A DNA stretch of 64,000 nucleotides from Quadrisphaera sp. RL12-1S (GTDB taxonomy: Bacteria > Actinomycetota > Actinomycetes > Actinomycetales > Quadrisphaeraceae), in assembly GCF_014270065.1 (NCBI RefSeq), contig NZ_JACNME010000001.1:186001-250000 (forward strand), in the 5' to 3' direction. The notes below the pieces were generated by a model. That model saw only the letters and a program-made list of their open reading frames with translations. It made no database searches and was not told the DNA's origin. Numbering within the stretch: the first letter of the stretch is position 1; each line of letters opens with the position of its first letter. A program made the position numbers and the translations under genes. Positions 26,858-34,715 of this stretch are shown here, in pieces.

Positions 26858-27982
26858 ATGAGCTCGCCCACCGCCACCGCCACCGCACCCGCGCGGCGGC
26901 GCACCGACCTCGGTGCGCTGCTGCTGGAGGGCCGCGCCTTCCTGGCGCTCGTCGCGATCTTCGTGATCTTCTCCGCGCTCGCGCCGAACGCCTACCCCAC
27001 CGTCTCCAACGTCCTGGTCATGGCCTCGCACGTCGCGATCTACGCGCTGCTGGCGATGGGCATGCTGCTGGTCATCCTCAACGGCGGCATCGACCTGTCC
27101 GTGGGCTCGACGCTGGGGATGGCCGGCATGATCGCCGGGTTCCTCATGAAGGGCGTCGACCTGTCCCCCTTCGGCGTGGCGGTCACGCTCTTCCCGCCGG
27201 TGTGGGTGGTGGCGCTCGCGGCGATCGGCGTCGGCGCCCTCATCGGGCTGGTCAACGGCGTGCTGGTCGCCCGCTTCAACGTCGCGCCGTTCGTCGCGAC
27301 GCTGGGCACGCTCTACGCCGTCCGCGGCCTGGCCAGCCTCATGACCAACGGCCTCACCTACAACTCCTTCGGGGGTGACCCGGCCCTCGGCAACACCGGC
27401 TTCGCCTGGCTCGGCTTCAACCGCATCGCCACGGTGCCGATCGGGGTGCTGGTCATGGTGGCCGTCGCCGTCGTGCTCTCGGGGGTGCTGAACCGCTCCG
27501 TGTTCGGCCGCTGGCTCTACGCCTCCGGCGGCAACGAGCGCGCCGCCGAGCTGTCGGGTGTCCCCGTCAAGCGCGTCAAGGTCTGGGTGTACGTCATGTC
27601 GGGCGTCACCGCCGCCATCGCCGGCCTCATCCTCACCTCGCAGCTGACGTCGGCGGGTCCCACCGCCGGCACCACCTACGAGCTGACCGCCATCGCCGCC
27701 GTCGTCATCGGCGGCGCGGCCCTCTCCGGTGGTCGGGGCACCGTGCGCGGCACGCTGCTCGGCGCCTTCGTCATCGGCTTCCTCTCCGACGGCCTGGTCA
27801 TCGTCGGCGTCTCGGTCTACTGGCAGACCGTCTTCACCGGCGCCGTCATCGTCGGCGCGGTCCTGCTGAACTCGGTGCAGTACCGCGGCCGGCGCCCCGC
27901 CGTCCCCTCCGCCGGCGCCGGTGGCACAGGCCAGGCGCCCCCTCCGACCGCGCCGAAGCCCTCCTCCGCCGCGGCGGTGTGA
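26858..27982 (+). CDS. Sugar/polyol ABC transporter permease (RbsC-type)
   Basis: A 374-residue membrane protein with about ten helices, one of a presumed homodimer. The family segments MLLVILNGGIDLSVGSTLGMAG and AAVVIGGAALSGGRGTVRGTLLGA are both present. A proline/alanine-rich C-terminal tail of about 30 residues is disordered. GAGGAAGG lies just upstream of the ATG. It is the third gene of the DUF2291-ATPase-permease-binding protein operon. Confidence 0.94.
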   Translation: MSSPTATATAPARRRTDLGALLLEGRAFLALVAIFVIFSALAPNAYPTVSNVLVMASHVAIYALLAMGMLLVILNGGIDLSVGSTLGMAGMIAGFLMKGVDLSPFGVAVTLFPPVWVVALAAIGVGALIGLVNGVLVARFNVAPFVATLGTLYAVRGLASLMTNGLTYNSFGGDPALGNTGFAWLGFNRIATVPIGVLVMVAVAVVLSGVLNRSVFGRWLYASGGNERAAELSGVPVKRVKVWVYVMSGVTAAIAGLILTSQLTSAGPTAGTTYELTAIAAVVIGGAALSGGRGTVRGTLLGAFVIGFLSDGLVIVGVSVYWQTVFTGAVIVGAVLLNSVQYRGRRPAVPSAGAGGTGQAPPPTAPKPSSAAAV

Positions 27983-28027
27983 GGACCGCCTCCCCACCGG
28001 GGCCCCGGGACCTCCCCTCGCCCACCC

Positions 28028-28065
28028 CAGCCACACCTCAGCCACACCTCAGCCACACCTCAGCC
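28028..28065. repeat. Tandem 11-bp repeat before the binding-protein gene
   Basis: The unit CAGCCACACCT occurs three times in perfect tandem, followed by CAGCC. It fills part of the 117-base gap between permease and binding-protein genes. Similar 11-bp arrays of different sequence occur at 34554 and 40711. Confidence 0.85.
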
Positions 28066-28099
28066 GTCGGTGACGCCGGCACCCTCTGGAAGGAACACC

Positions 28100-29113
28100 A
28101 TGAAGCGCAGGTCCCTGCTCGCCGCCGCCGGCGGTTCCGTGCTCACCCTGGCCCTGGCCGCCTGCGGCGGTGGCAGCACCAGCGCCCCCGCGGCCTCCGC
28201 GGGAGCCAGCTCCACCTCCGCGGGCAGCTCCAAGGCCGGCGGCCTCATCACGATCATCGTGAACAACCCCTCCAACCCGTACTGGGCCGCCGAGGGCGAC
28301 TCCGCCAAGGCCGCTGCCGAGGCGCTGGGCTACAAGGCCACGGTCGCGGCGCACCGCGGCGACACGAACACCGAGAGCCAGCTGGTCGACACCGCCATCT
28401 CCAGCGGGTCCGTCGCCCTCCTGCTCGACCCGGCCAACGCCGACGGCTCCGTGGGCGCGGTGCAGAAGGCCGCCTCGGCGGGGATCCCCGTCTTCCTCAT
28501 CAACGCCGAGATCAACAAGACCGGCATCGCCAAGGCCCAGCTGGTCTCCAACAACGCCCAGGGCGCCGCCCTCGGCGCCCAGCAGTGGGCCCAGCTGGTG
28601 GGCCAGGACGCCCAGTACGCGGAGCTGCTGGGCGCTCCCAGCGACAACAACGCCGCCACGCGCTCCAACGGCTACAAGACGGTGCTGTCGCAGTACCCGG
28701 GCCTGAAGAAGGTCGCGGAGCAGGTCGCCAACTGGGACCGCACCCAGGGCCACGACAAGATGCAGGCGATGCTCCAGGCCAACCCGGGTGTCAACGCGGT
28801 GATCTCGGGCAACGACGAGATGGCGCTCGGCGCGATCGCGGCGCTGCAGGAGTCCGGCCAGATCGGCCAGATGAAGGCCGTCGGCGGCTTCGACGGCTCT
28901 CCGGACGCCGTCGCCGCCATCAAGGCGGGCACCCTCTCCTACACGGTGCTGCAGCCGGTCGTGACGTTCTCCAAGGAGGCCGTCAAGCAGGCCGACTCCT
29001 TCCTCAAGACCGGCAAGACCGGCGTCGACGCGGAGAAGCAGGCGTTCGACTGCACGCTCATCACCAAGGACAACGTCGACAAGTACACGGCCCCCTTCAC
29101 GATGTCCTCGTGA
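28100..29113 (+). CDS. Sugar/polyol ABC transporter substrate-binding lipoprotein
   Basis: A 337-residue type I periplasmic-binding-protein-like lipoprotein. A signal peptide with lipobox LAAC places the lipidated Cys at residue 22; the RR pair at 3-4 leaves a Tat route open. The mature part has IVNNPSNPYWAAEGDSAKAAAEALG, INAEINKTG and GNDEMALGAIAALQESG, as in ribose- and polyol-binding proteins. ATG 28100 has AAGGA upstream; an earlier in-frame GTG would bury the signal peptide. With the preceding ATPase and permease it forms the complete importer of the C4-polyol locus. Confidence 0.93.
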   Translation: MKRRSLLAAAGGSVLTLALAACGGGSTSAPAASAGASSTSAGSSKAGGLITIIVNNPSNPYWAAEGDSAKAAAEALGYKATVAAHRGDTNTESQLVDTAISSGSVALLLDPANADGSVGAVQKAASAGIPVFLINAEINKTGIAKAQLVSNNAQGAALGAQQWAQLVGQDAQYAELLGAPSDNNAATRSNGYKTVLSQYPGLKKVAEQVANWDRTQGHDKMQAMLQANPGVNAVISGNDEMALGAIAALQESGQIGQMKAVGGFDGSPDAVAAIKAGTLSYTVLQPVVTFSKEAVKQADSFLKTGKTGVDAEKQAFDCTLITKDNVDKYTAPFTMSS

Positions 29114-29140
29114 TCCGCCGGTGACCCGCCGGTGACGGCG

Positions 29141-29193
29141 GCCGCAGGGCCGGTGGGACCCGCTCAGCGAGCGCGTCCCACCGGCCCTGCGGC
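29141..29193. terminator. Bidirectional hairpin terminator
   Basis: A perfect 19-bp stem (29141-29159 with 29175-29193) with a 15-base loop lies between the convergent binding-protein and glpK genes. It is preceded by short repeats of CCGCCGGTGAC. Confidence 0.88.
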
Positions 29194-29211
29194 GCTCGTG
29201 CGCCCCGGCCG

Positions 29212-30729
29212 TCAGTCGTCGTCGTCGTCGACCCAGTCCAGGGTGCGCTGCACGGCCTTGCCCCACTTGCGGTAGTACCTGTCGGCCTGGGCGCGGTCCA
29301 TGGCCGGCTCCCAGCGCTTGTCCTCGGCCCACTGGGCGGTCAGCTCGTCCTCGTCGGCCCAGAAGCCCACCGCGAGACCGGCCGCGTACGCGGCCCCCAG
29401 GGCCGTGGTCTCGGCGATCTTCGGGCGGACCACCGGCACGCCCAGCACGTCGGCCTGGAACTGCATCAGCAGCTCGTTGGCGATCATGCCGCCGTCCACG
29501 CGCAGCTCGGTGAGGTCGACCCCGGAGTCGGCGTTCATCGCCTCCAGCACCTCGCGGGTCTGGTAGGCCGTGGCCTCCAGCACGGCGCGCGCCAGGTGGC
29601 CGCGGTTGACGTACCGCGTCAGCCCGACGATCGCCCCGCGCGCGTCCGAGCGCCAGTGCGGGGCGAACAGGCCCGAGAACGCCGGCACGAAGTAGGCACC
29701 GCCGTTGTCCTCGACCGAGCGGGCGACCGCCTCGATCTCCCCCGCGCCGCCGATCATCCGCAGGTTGTCGCGCACCCACTGCACCAGCGAGCCCGTGACC
29801 GCGATGGAGCCCTCCAGCGCGTAGACGGGCTTGCGGTCCCCGATCTGGTAGCACAGCGTGGTGAGCAGGCCGTTCTTGCTGGGCACGGCCTCCTCGCCGG
29901 TGTTGAGCAGCATGAAGTTGCCCGTGCCGTAGGTGTTCTTGGCCATGCCCTTGGTGAAGCAGACCTGCCCGAAGGTCGCCGCCTGCTGGTCACCCAGCGA
30001 CCCGGCGATCGGCACGCCCGCCAGCAGGCCCTGCGCGCGGGCCTTCCCGTAGACCTCCGAGTTGGACACGATCCGCGGCAGCATCGAGACCGGGATGGTC
30101 ATCTCCGCGGCGATGTCCTCGTCCCAGCTCAGCGACCGGTAGTCCATGAGCATCGTGCGCGAGGCGTTGGAGACGTCGGTGATGTGCAGGCCACCGTCGA
30201 CCCCGCCGGTCATGTTCCAGATCAGCCAGGTCTCGATGGTGCCCATGAGCAGGTCACCGGCCTCGGCCCTGTCGCGGGCGCCGTCGACGTTGTCGAGGAT
30301 CCACTTCACCTTGGGCCCGGCGAAGTAGGTGGCCAGGGGCAGCCCGACCCTGTCCTTGTAGCGCTCCGCTCCCCCGCCCAGGTCGCCCAGCTCGCGCACG
30401 GTCCTGTCGGTGCGGGTGTCCTGCCAGACGATGGCGTTGCAGACGGGCTTGCCGGTCGTCCGGTCCCAGACCACCGCGGTCTCGCGCTGGTTGGTGATGC
30501 CGACGGCGGCGATGTCGCCGGAGCTGACGTTCCCCTTGCCGAGGGCCTGCCCGACCACCTCGCGGGTGTTGGACCAGATCTCCTCGGCGTCGTGCTCGAC
30601 CCACCCGGCGCGCGGGAAGATCTGCTGGTGCTCCTTCTGGCCGACGGCCACGACCTTCCCGTCGTGGTCGAACAGCATGCAGCGGGTGCTCGTGGTGCCC
30701 TGGTCGATGGCGGCGATGACACTGGCCAC
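29212..30729 (-). CDS. glpK: Glycerol kinase
   Basis: A 505-residue FGGY-family kinase making sn-glycerol 3-phosphate. Diagnostic segments are [18 protein letters not shown] near the N-terminus, the ADP/substrate motif QDTRTD, and the FGGY-type stretch [22 protein letters not shown] with [19 protein letters not shown]. The length is typical. The start is GTG with AGGAGG seven bases upstream. It is the last gene of the minus-strand unit glpD-glpF-glpK. The C-terminus ends in an Asp-rich tail. Confidence 0.97.
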   Translation of the reverse strand: MASVIAAIDQGTTSTRCMLFDHDGKVVAVGQKEHQQIFPRAGWVEHDAEEIWSNTREVVGQALGKGNVSSGDIAAVGITNQRETAVVWDRTTGKPVCNAIVWQDTRTDRTVRELGDLGGGAERYKDRVGLPLATYFAGPKVKWILDNVDGARDRAEAGDLLMGTIETWLIWNMTGGVDGGLHITDVSNASRTMLMDYRSLSWDEDIAAEMTIPVSMLPRIVSNSEVYGKARAQGLLAGVPIAGSLGDQQAATFGQVCFTKGMAKNTYGTGNFMLLNTGEEAVPSKNGLLTTLCYQIGDRKPVYALEGSIAVTGSLVQWVRDNLRMIGGAGEIEAVARSVEDNGGAYFVPAFSGLFAPHWRSDARGAIVGLTRYVNRGHLARAVLEATAYQTREVLEAMNADSGVDLTELRVDGGMIANELLMQFQADVLGVPVVRPKIAETTALGAAYAAGLAVGFWADEDELTAQWAEDKRWEPAMDRAQADRYYRKWGKAVQRTLDWVDDDDD

Positions 30730-30800
30730 GTCGTTCCTCCTGTGCGTCGTTGCAGGTCCGGGGATGTTGAGTCAGGTGTCCGCCAGTCGTGGCGGGGGTC

Positions 30801-31526
30801 TCAGAAGACCTGGGAGACCAGTCCGGCGAGCACGCCGCCGATGATCGGTCCCACCACCGGGACCCACGAGTAGCCCCAGTCGTTGCCGCCCTTGTGCCGG
30901 ATCGGCAGGACGGCGTGGGCCAGGCGCGGGCCGAGGTCGCGGGCGGGGTTGATGGCGTAGCCGGTGGGGCCTCCGAGGGAGGCGCCGATCGCCACCACGA
31001 GCAGCGCCACGTTGAGCGGGCCGACCTGGGTGGGCGTGTTGCCGAGCTGGAGGATCACGTAGACGAGGGTGAAGGTGGCGATCACCTCGGTGACGAGGTT
31101 CCAGCCGTGGCTGCGGATCTCCGGGCCGGTGGAGAAGGTGCCGAGCACGAGACCGGCGTCCTCCTCGGCGTCGTAGTGCTTGCGGTAGACCAGCCAGGCG
31201 AGGACGGCGCCGACGAAGGCCCCCACCATCTCCGCCACGAGGTAGACGACGGTGCTGGCGAAGGTCACCGGCACGTCCGGGGCGTACTCGGACGCTCCCG
31301 AGGACAGCAGCCCCAGGGTCACGGCGGGGTTGAGGTGGGCGCCGGAGCGCCAGGCGACGAAGACGCCGACGAAGACGGCCAGGCCCCAGCCGAAGCTGAC
31401 GAGCAGCCAGTCGGCGCCCCGTCCCTTGGTCCGTGCGAGCAGCACGTTGGCGACCACGCCGACGCCGAAGAGCGTCAGCATCGCCGTCCCGAAGACCTCG
31501 GAGAAGAAGACGCTGGTGAGTGACAC
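30801..31526 (-). CDS. glpF: MIP-family glycerol facilitator (aquaglyceroporin)
   Basis: A 241-residue six-helix channel. Both NPA boxes are present: SGAHLNPAVTLG and GYAINPARDLGPRLAH. The aspartate after the second NPAR is the mark of glycerol-conducting members. It lies between glpD and glpK on the same strand, as expected for glycerol uptake. GTG start at 31526 with GAGAGG about ten bases upstream. The 112-base gap to glpD holds GC-rich imperfect palindromes but no clear promoter. Confidence 0.94.
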   Translation of the reverse strand: MSLTSVFFSEVFGTAMLTLFGVGVVANVLLARTKGRGADWLLVSFGWGLAVFVGVFVAWRSGAHLNPAVTLGLLSSGASEYAPDVPVTFASTVVYLVAEMVGAFVGAVLAWLVYRKHYDAEEDAGLVLGTFSTGPEIRSHGWNLVTEVIATFTLVYVILQLGNTPTQVGPLNVALLVVAIGASLGGPTGYAINPARDLGPRLAHAVLPIRHKGGNDWGYSWVPVVGPIIGGVLAGLVSQVF

Positions 31527-31638
31527 GGTCGGACCTCTCTGTCCCGGTCGGCCCCGCGCCGCACGCGCGGCGCGGGGGTTCCTTCTGGTGGTACCCCTCT
31601 CGGGTGGGTGTCGGGTGCTCGCAGGCACCCTCCTGCGG

Positions 31639-33405
31639 TCAGGCGCCCTCGGCCACCGGAAGCGGCCGGATCTCCGGCGCGCGCAGGCGGGCGCGCTCCG
31701 CTGAGGCGTCGTCGGGCTCGACCTCGGCGGCCCGCTCGGCGGCGACCCGCTCGAGGTAGGTGGCCACCTCCTGCTCGACCTGCTCGGCGCTCCACCCCAG
31801 GGGTCCGGCCATGAGCTCGGCGGCGGAGCGCGCGGACGCCGTGCCCCGGTCGGCCTGCTCGTAGGACAGCCGCGTACGGCGGGTGAGCACGTCCTCCAGG
31901 TGCAGGGCGCCCTCGTGGGTGGCGGCGTAGACGACCTCGGCCCGCAGGTGGTGCGGCGCGCCCTCCAGCGGCTCGCCGAGGGACGGGTCGGCGTCCACGA
32001 GGGCGAGCACCTCGTCGACCAGGGAGCCGTAGCGGTGCAGCAGGTGGACGACGCGCTCCTCGCTCCAGCCGCGGGAGGCGGCCAGGCGGTGGCGCTGGTT
32101 CCAGCGGACCGCGTAGCCGTCCGCACCGGCCAGGGGCAGCTGGCCGGTGAGCGAGGCGGGGACCTCGCCGCCGGGGGTCCCCGGGTCGCCCGGGGCCCTG
32201 TCGGCCAGGGCGACGTCGACGACGTCGCGGGCCATCACCCGGTACGTCGTGTACTTGCCCCCGGCGATGACCGTCAGGCCGGGGCGCACGGTGGCGGTGG
32301 TGTGCTCGCGGGAGACCTTCGTGGTGGCCGAGCCGTCGGAGGAGACCGGCTGGATGAGCGGGCGCAGCCCCGTCCAGACGCCCAGCACGTCGTCGCGGGT
32401 GAGCGGGCGCCGCAGCACGGCGTTGGCCTGGTCCAGCAGGTAGTCGACGTCGGCGGCGCTGGCCACCGGGTGGTCCTTCGCGAGGTCCCAGGGGGTGTCC
32501 GTGGTCCCGATGACCCAGTGCGTGGTCCACGGGATGATGAAGAGCACGCTCTTCTCGGTCTTGAGGATGAAGCCGTCCTCACCGGCCACGGCGTCCCGGG
32601 GGACGACGACGTGCACGCCCTTCGAGGCCCGCACCTGCAGGCCCTGCGCGCGGAACAGCTCCTGGGTCGCCTCGGTCCACACGCCGGTCGCTCCGATGAC
32701 GTGCCGGGCGCGGACCTGCAGCTCGCGGCCGGTCTCCAGGTCCACCGCGGTGACCCCGGCCACGCGGCCGCCCTCCTCGAGGTACCCGGTGACGCTGACC
32801 CGGCTCGCGGCGGCCACCCCGTGCCCGGCGGCGGTGCGCACGAGCACCTCGACGAAGCGCGCGTCGTCGACCTTGGCGTCGTAGTAGCGGATGGCGCCGA
32901 CGGCGGCGTCGGGGCGCAGCGACGGCGCGACGCGGGCCAGGGCGCGGTGCGACAGGTGGCGGTGCAGCGGCACGCCGCGCCCACCGATCCGGCCGAAGAC
33001 CCCGGCGAGGGCGTCGTAGAGGGCGATGCCGGCGCCCACGTAGGCGCGCTCCCAGACCCGGTGCTGCAGCGGGTACAGGAAGGGCACCGGGTGGACCAGG
33101 TGCGGGGCGAGCCGACCCACCAGGAGGCCGCGCTCCTGCAGGGCCTCGTGCACGAGCGCGAAGTCGAGCATCTCCAGGTACCGCAGACCGCCGTGCACGA
33201 GCTTGCTGGCGCGGCTGGAGGTCCCGGAGGCCCAGTCGCGCTGCTCGAGGAGGCCCACCGACAGCCCGCGGCTCGCCGCGTCGAGGGCTGCCCCCGCTCC
33301 GGTGACCCCGCCGCCGATGACGAGGACGTCGAGGACCTCGCCGCGCAGGCGCTCCAGGGCGCGCTCCCGGGCGGCCGGTGACAGGGCGGTGGTGGAGGAC
33401 GTCAT
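31639..33405 (-). CDS. glpD: Glycerol-3-phosphate dehydrogenase/oxidase (FAD), copy 1
   Basis: A 588-residue FAD-dependent enzyme oxidising sn-glycerol 3-phosphate to dihydroxyacetone phosphate at the membrane. The FAD-binding motif is VLVIGGGVTGAGAALDAASRG near residue 28. Further marks are LEQRDWASGTSSRASKLVHGGLRYLE, KGVHVVVPRDA, and AGGKYTTYRVMARDVV. The C-terminal GlpO/GlpD cap follows. The ATG at 33405 has GGTCCCGCC and GAGAGG upstream. It heads the glpD-glpF-glpK unit and is divergent from a SorC regulator with a GTGCAC-type operator. Confidence 0.94.
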   Translation of the reverse strand: MTSSTTALSPAARERALERLRGEVLDVLVIGGGVTGAGAALDAASRGLSVGLLEQRDWASGTSSRASKLVHGGLRYLEMLDFALVHEALQERGLLVGRLAPHLVHPVPFLYPLQHRVWERAYVGAGIALYDALAGVFGRIGGRGVPLHRHLSHRALARVAPSLRPDAAVGAIRYYDAKVDDARFVEVLVRTAAGHGVAAASRVSVTGYLEEGGRVAGVTAVDLETGRELQVRARHVIGATGVWTEATQELFRAQGLQVRASKGVHVVVPRDAVAGEDGFILKTEKSVLFIIPWTTHWVIGTTDTPWDLAKDHPVASAADVDYLLDQANAVLRRPLTRDDVLGVWTGLRPLIQPVSSDGSATTKVSREHTTATVRPGLTVIAGGKYTTYRVMARDVVDVALADRAPGDPGTPGGEVPASLTGQLPLAGADGYAVRWNQRHRLAASRGWSEERVVHLLHRYGSLVDEVLALVDADPSLGEPLEGAPHHLRAEVVYAATHEGALHLEDVLTRRTRLSYEQADRGTASARSAAELMAGPLGWSAEQVEQEVATYLERVAAERAAEVEPDDASAERARLRAPEIRPLPVAEGA

Positions 33406-33495
33406 GGCGGGACCTCTCCGTCGTGGGCCGTCGACCTCGAGCGGCCCGTGGTGTCCTCTCGACCCTGGCGCCGTGGGCCCCGGCGGGGCAATCTG

Positions 33496-33511
33496 GTGCA
33501 CGGACGTGCAC
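33496..33511. promoter_or_regulatory. Operator in the glpD/SorC divergent promoter region
   Basis: GTGCAC-GGAC-GTGCAC is a 16-base element made of two palindromic hexamers. It lies in the 155-base gap between the divergent glpD and SorC genes. A perfect copy occurs inside the SorC coding region at 33723-33738. Confidence 0.65.
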
Positions 33512-33560
33512 GCCGCGACGAGGCGGCGGGAGCGGTCCGCGAGCGGAGGGGTGGAGCCGG

Positions 33561-34529
33561 GTGGCCGATGACGAGCGTCTCGAGCGCGTGGCCCGGAAGT
33601 ACTACGTGAGCAGGGCGACCATGGAGTCGATCGCTTCCGAGGAGGGGGTCTCCCGCTCGACGGTGTCACGCATGCTCGAGGCCGCTCGCGCCGCCGGCAT
33701 CGTCTCGATCCAGGTCACCCCGGTGCACGGACGTGCACAGGCGGTGGAGCAGGAGGTGGCCCAGCGCTTCGGCGTCTCGGCGCGGGTGGTGCCCCTCCCG
33801 GAGGGGGTCGGCGCCGTCGAACGGCTCCACCACGTAGCGCGCGCGACGGGCAGGGTGCTGGACCGGTCCGTGGGCGCCGGCATGATCGTCGGGGTGGCGT
33901 GGGGCACCACCACCAGCGCCGTCAGCGAGCACCTCCTGGCCCGCCCCCTGAGCGACGTCCAGGTGGTGCAGCTCAACGGCGCCATGAACACCCTCAGCAC
34001 CGGCGTCGGCTACGGCAGCGACGTCCTGGGCCGCTTCGCGAGCGCGTGGGACGCCCAGGTCCACCACTTCCCCGTGCCCGCCTTCTTCGACCACGTCGAG
34101 ACCCGCAGGGCCATGTGGCGCGAGCGCAGCGTCCAGCGCGTGCTGCGCCTCCAGCACGCCGCCGACGTCGCCCTGTTCGGCATCGGGGCGGTGGGGGGAG
34201 CGGTGCCCAGCCGGGTGTGGGCGGAGGGGTACCTCACCGGTCCTGACCGCGCCGCCCTCACCGCGGCGGCCGTCGGCGACGTCTGCACGGTCTTCCTGCG
34301 CGCCGACGGCTCCTGGGAGGGGCTGCCCCTCAACGCCCGCTCCTCGGGCCCGGTCCCCCCGGTGCTGCGGCGCATCCCGCGCCGCATCTGCGCCGTCGCC
34401 GACGAGGCCAAGGTGCCGGGACTGCTGGCCGCCCTCGCAGCGGGCGTGGTCACCGACCTGGTGCTCGACGAGAGGACGGCGCGGGAGCTGCTCCTGGCAC
34501 GGCCCGTGGCGCGCCGGGGCGGCAGCTGA
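33561..34529 (+). CDS. SorC-family sugar-binding transcriptional regulator
   Basis: A 322-residue SorC regulator. The helix-turn-helix is at the N-terminus (RVARKYYVSRATMESIASEEGVSRSTVSRMLEAARAAGIV, about 8-48). The effector domain has GMIVGVAWGTTTSAVSEHL and VQLNGAMNTLSTGVGYGSDVLGRFA, typical of sugar-phosphate sensing. It faces the glp operon and precedes a second glpD-type gene and an RbtT-type transporter, so it probably controls one or both in response to a polyol phosphate. The GTG at 33561 gives the family-like N-terminus. The operator copy within codons for VHGRAQ is unusual. Confidence 0.9.
   Translation: MADDERLERVARKYYVSRATMESIASEEGVSRSTVSRMLEAARAAGIVSIQVTPVHGRAQAVEQEVAQRFGVSARVVPLPEGVGAVERLHHVARATGRVLDRSVGAGMIVGVAWGTTTSAVSEHLLARPLSDVQVVQLNGAMNTLSTGVGYGSDVLGRFASAWDAQVHHFPVPAFFDHVETRRAMWRERSVQRVLRLQHAADVALFGIGAVGGAVPSRVWAEGYLTGPDRAALTAAAVGDVCTVFLRADGSWEGLPLNARSSGPVPPVLRRIPRRICAVADEAKVPGLLAALAAGVVTDLVLDERTARELLLARPVARRGGS
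33723..33738. promoter_or_regulatory. Intragenic copy of the SorC operator
   Basis: The same 16 bases as at 33496-33511 (17 identical counting the preceding G), 227 bp downstream and inside the regulator gene. A pair of identical sites flanking the promoter suggests DNA looping and autoregulation. Confidence 0.6.
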
Positions 34530-34553
34530 GGAGGGCCGGGGTCCGCCGGAACC

Positions 34554-34608
34554 GACCGGGAGCCGACCGGGAGCCGACCGGGAGCCGACCGGGAGCCGAC
34601 CGGGAGCC
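34554..34608. repeat. Tandem 11-bp repeat before the second glpD
   Basis: GACCGGGAGCC is repeated five times without error, then CGGGAGCCGG. It ends 34 bases before a possible -10 box TACGCT (34643-34648) of the downstream gene, so it abuts the expected -35 region. One unit per helical turn suggests a protein-binding array or a slippage product. Confidence 0.9.
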
Positions 34609-34715
34609 CGGGAGCCGGACTGCGACCGCCGGGCCCCCGACCTACGCTGGCGCCACCTGGGCGGGCCCCTCCCGGCACCGCCCCCCGGTTCTGACAGCGC
34701 GAGGGAGCGATCGCC

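Noticed and set aside
28028-28065. Possible CRISPR array
   Set aside because: Units are 11 bp in perfect tandem with no spacers, and no cas genes are present. The same applies to the arrays at 34554, 40711, 45379 and 53473.
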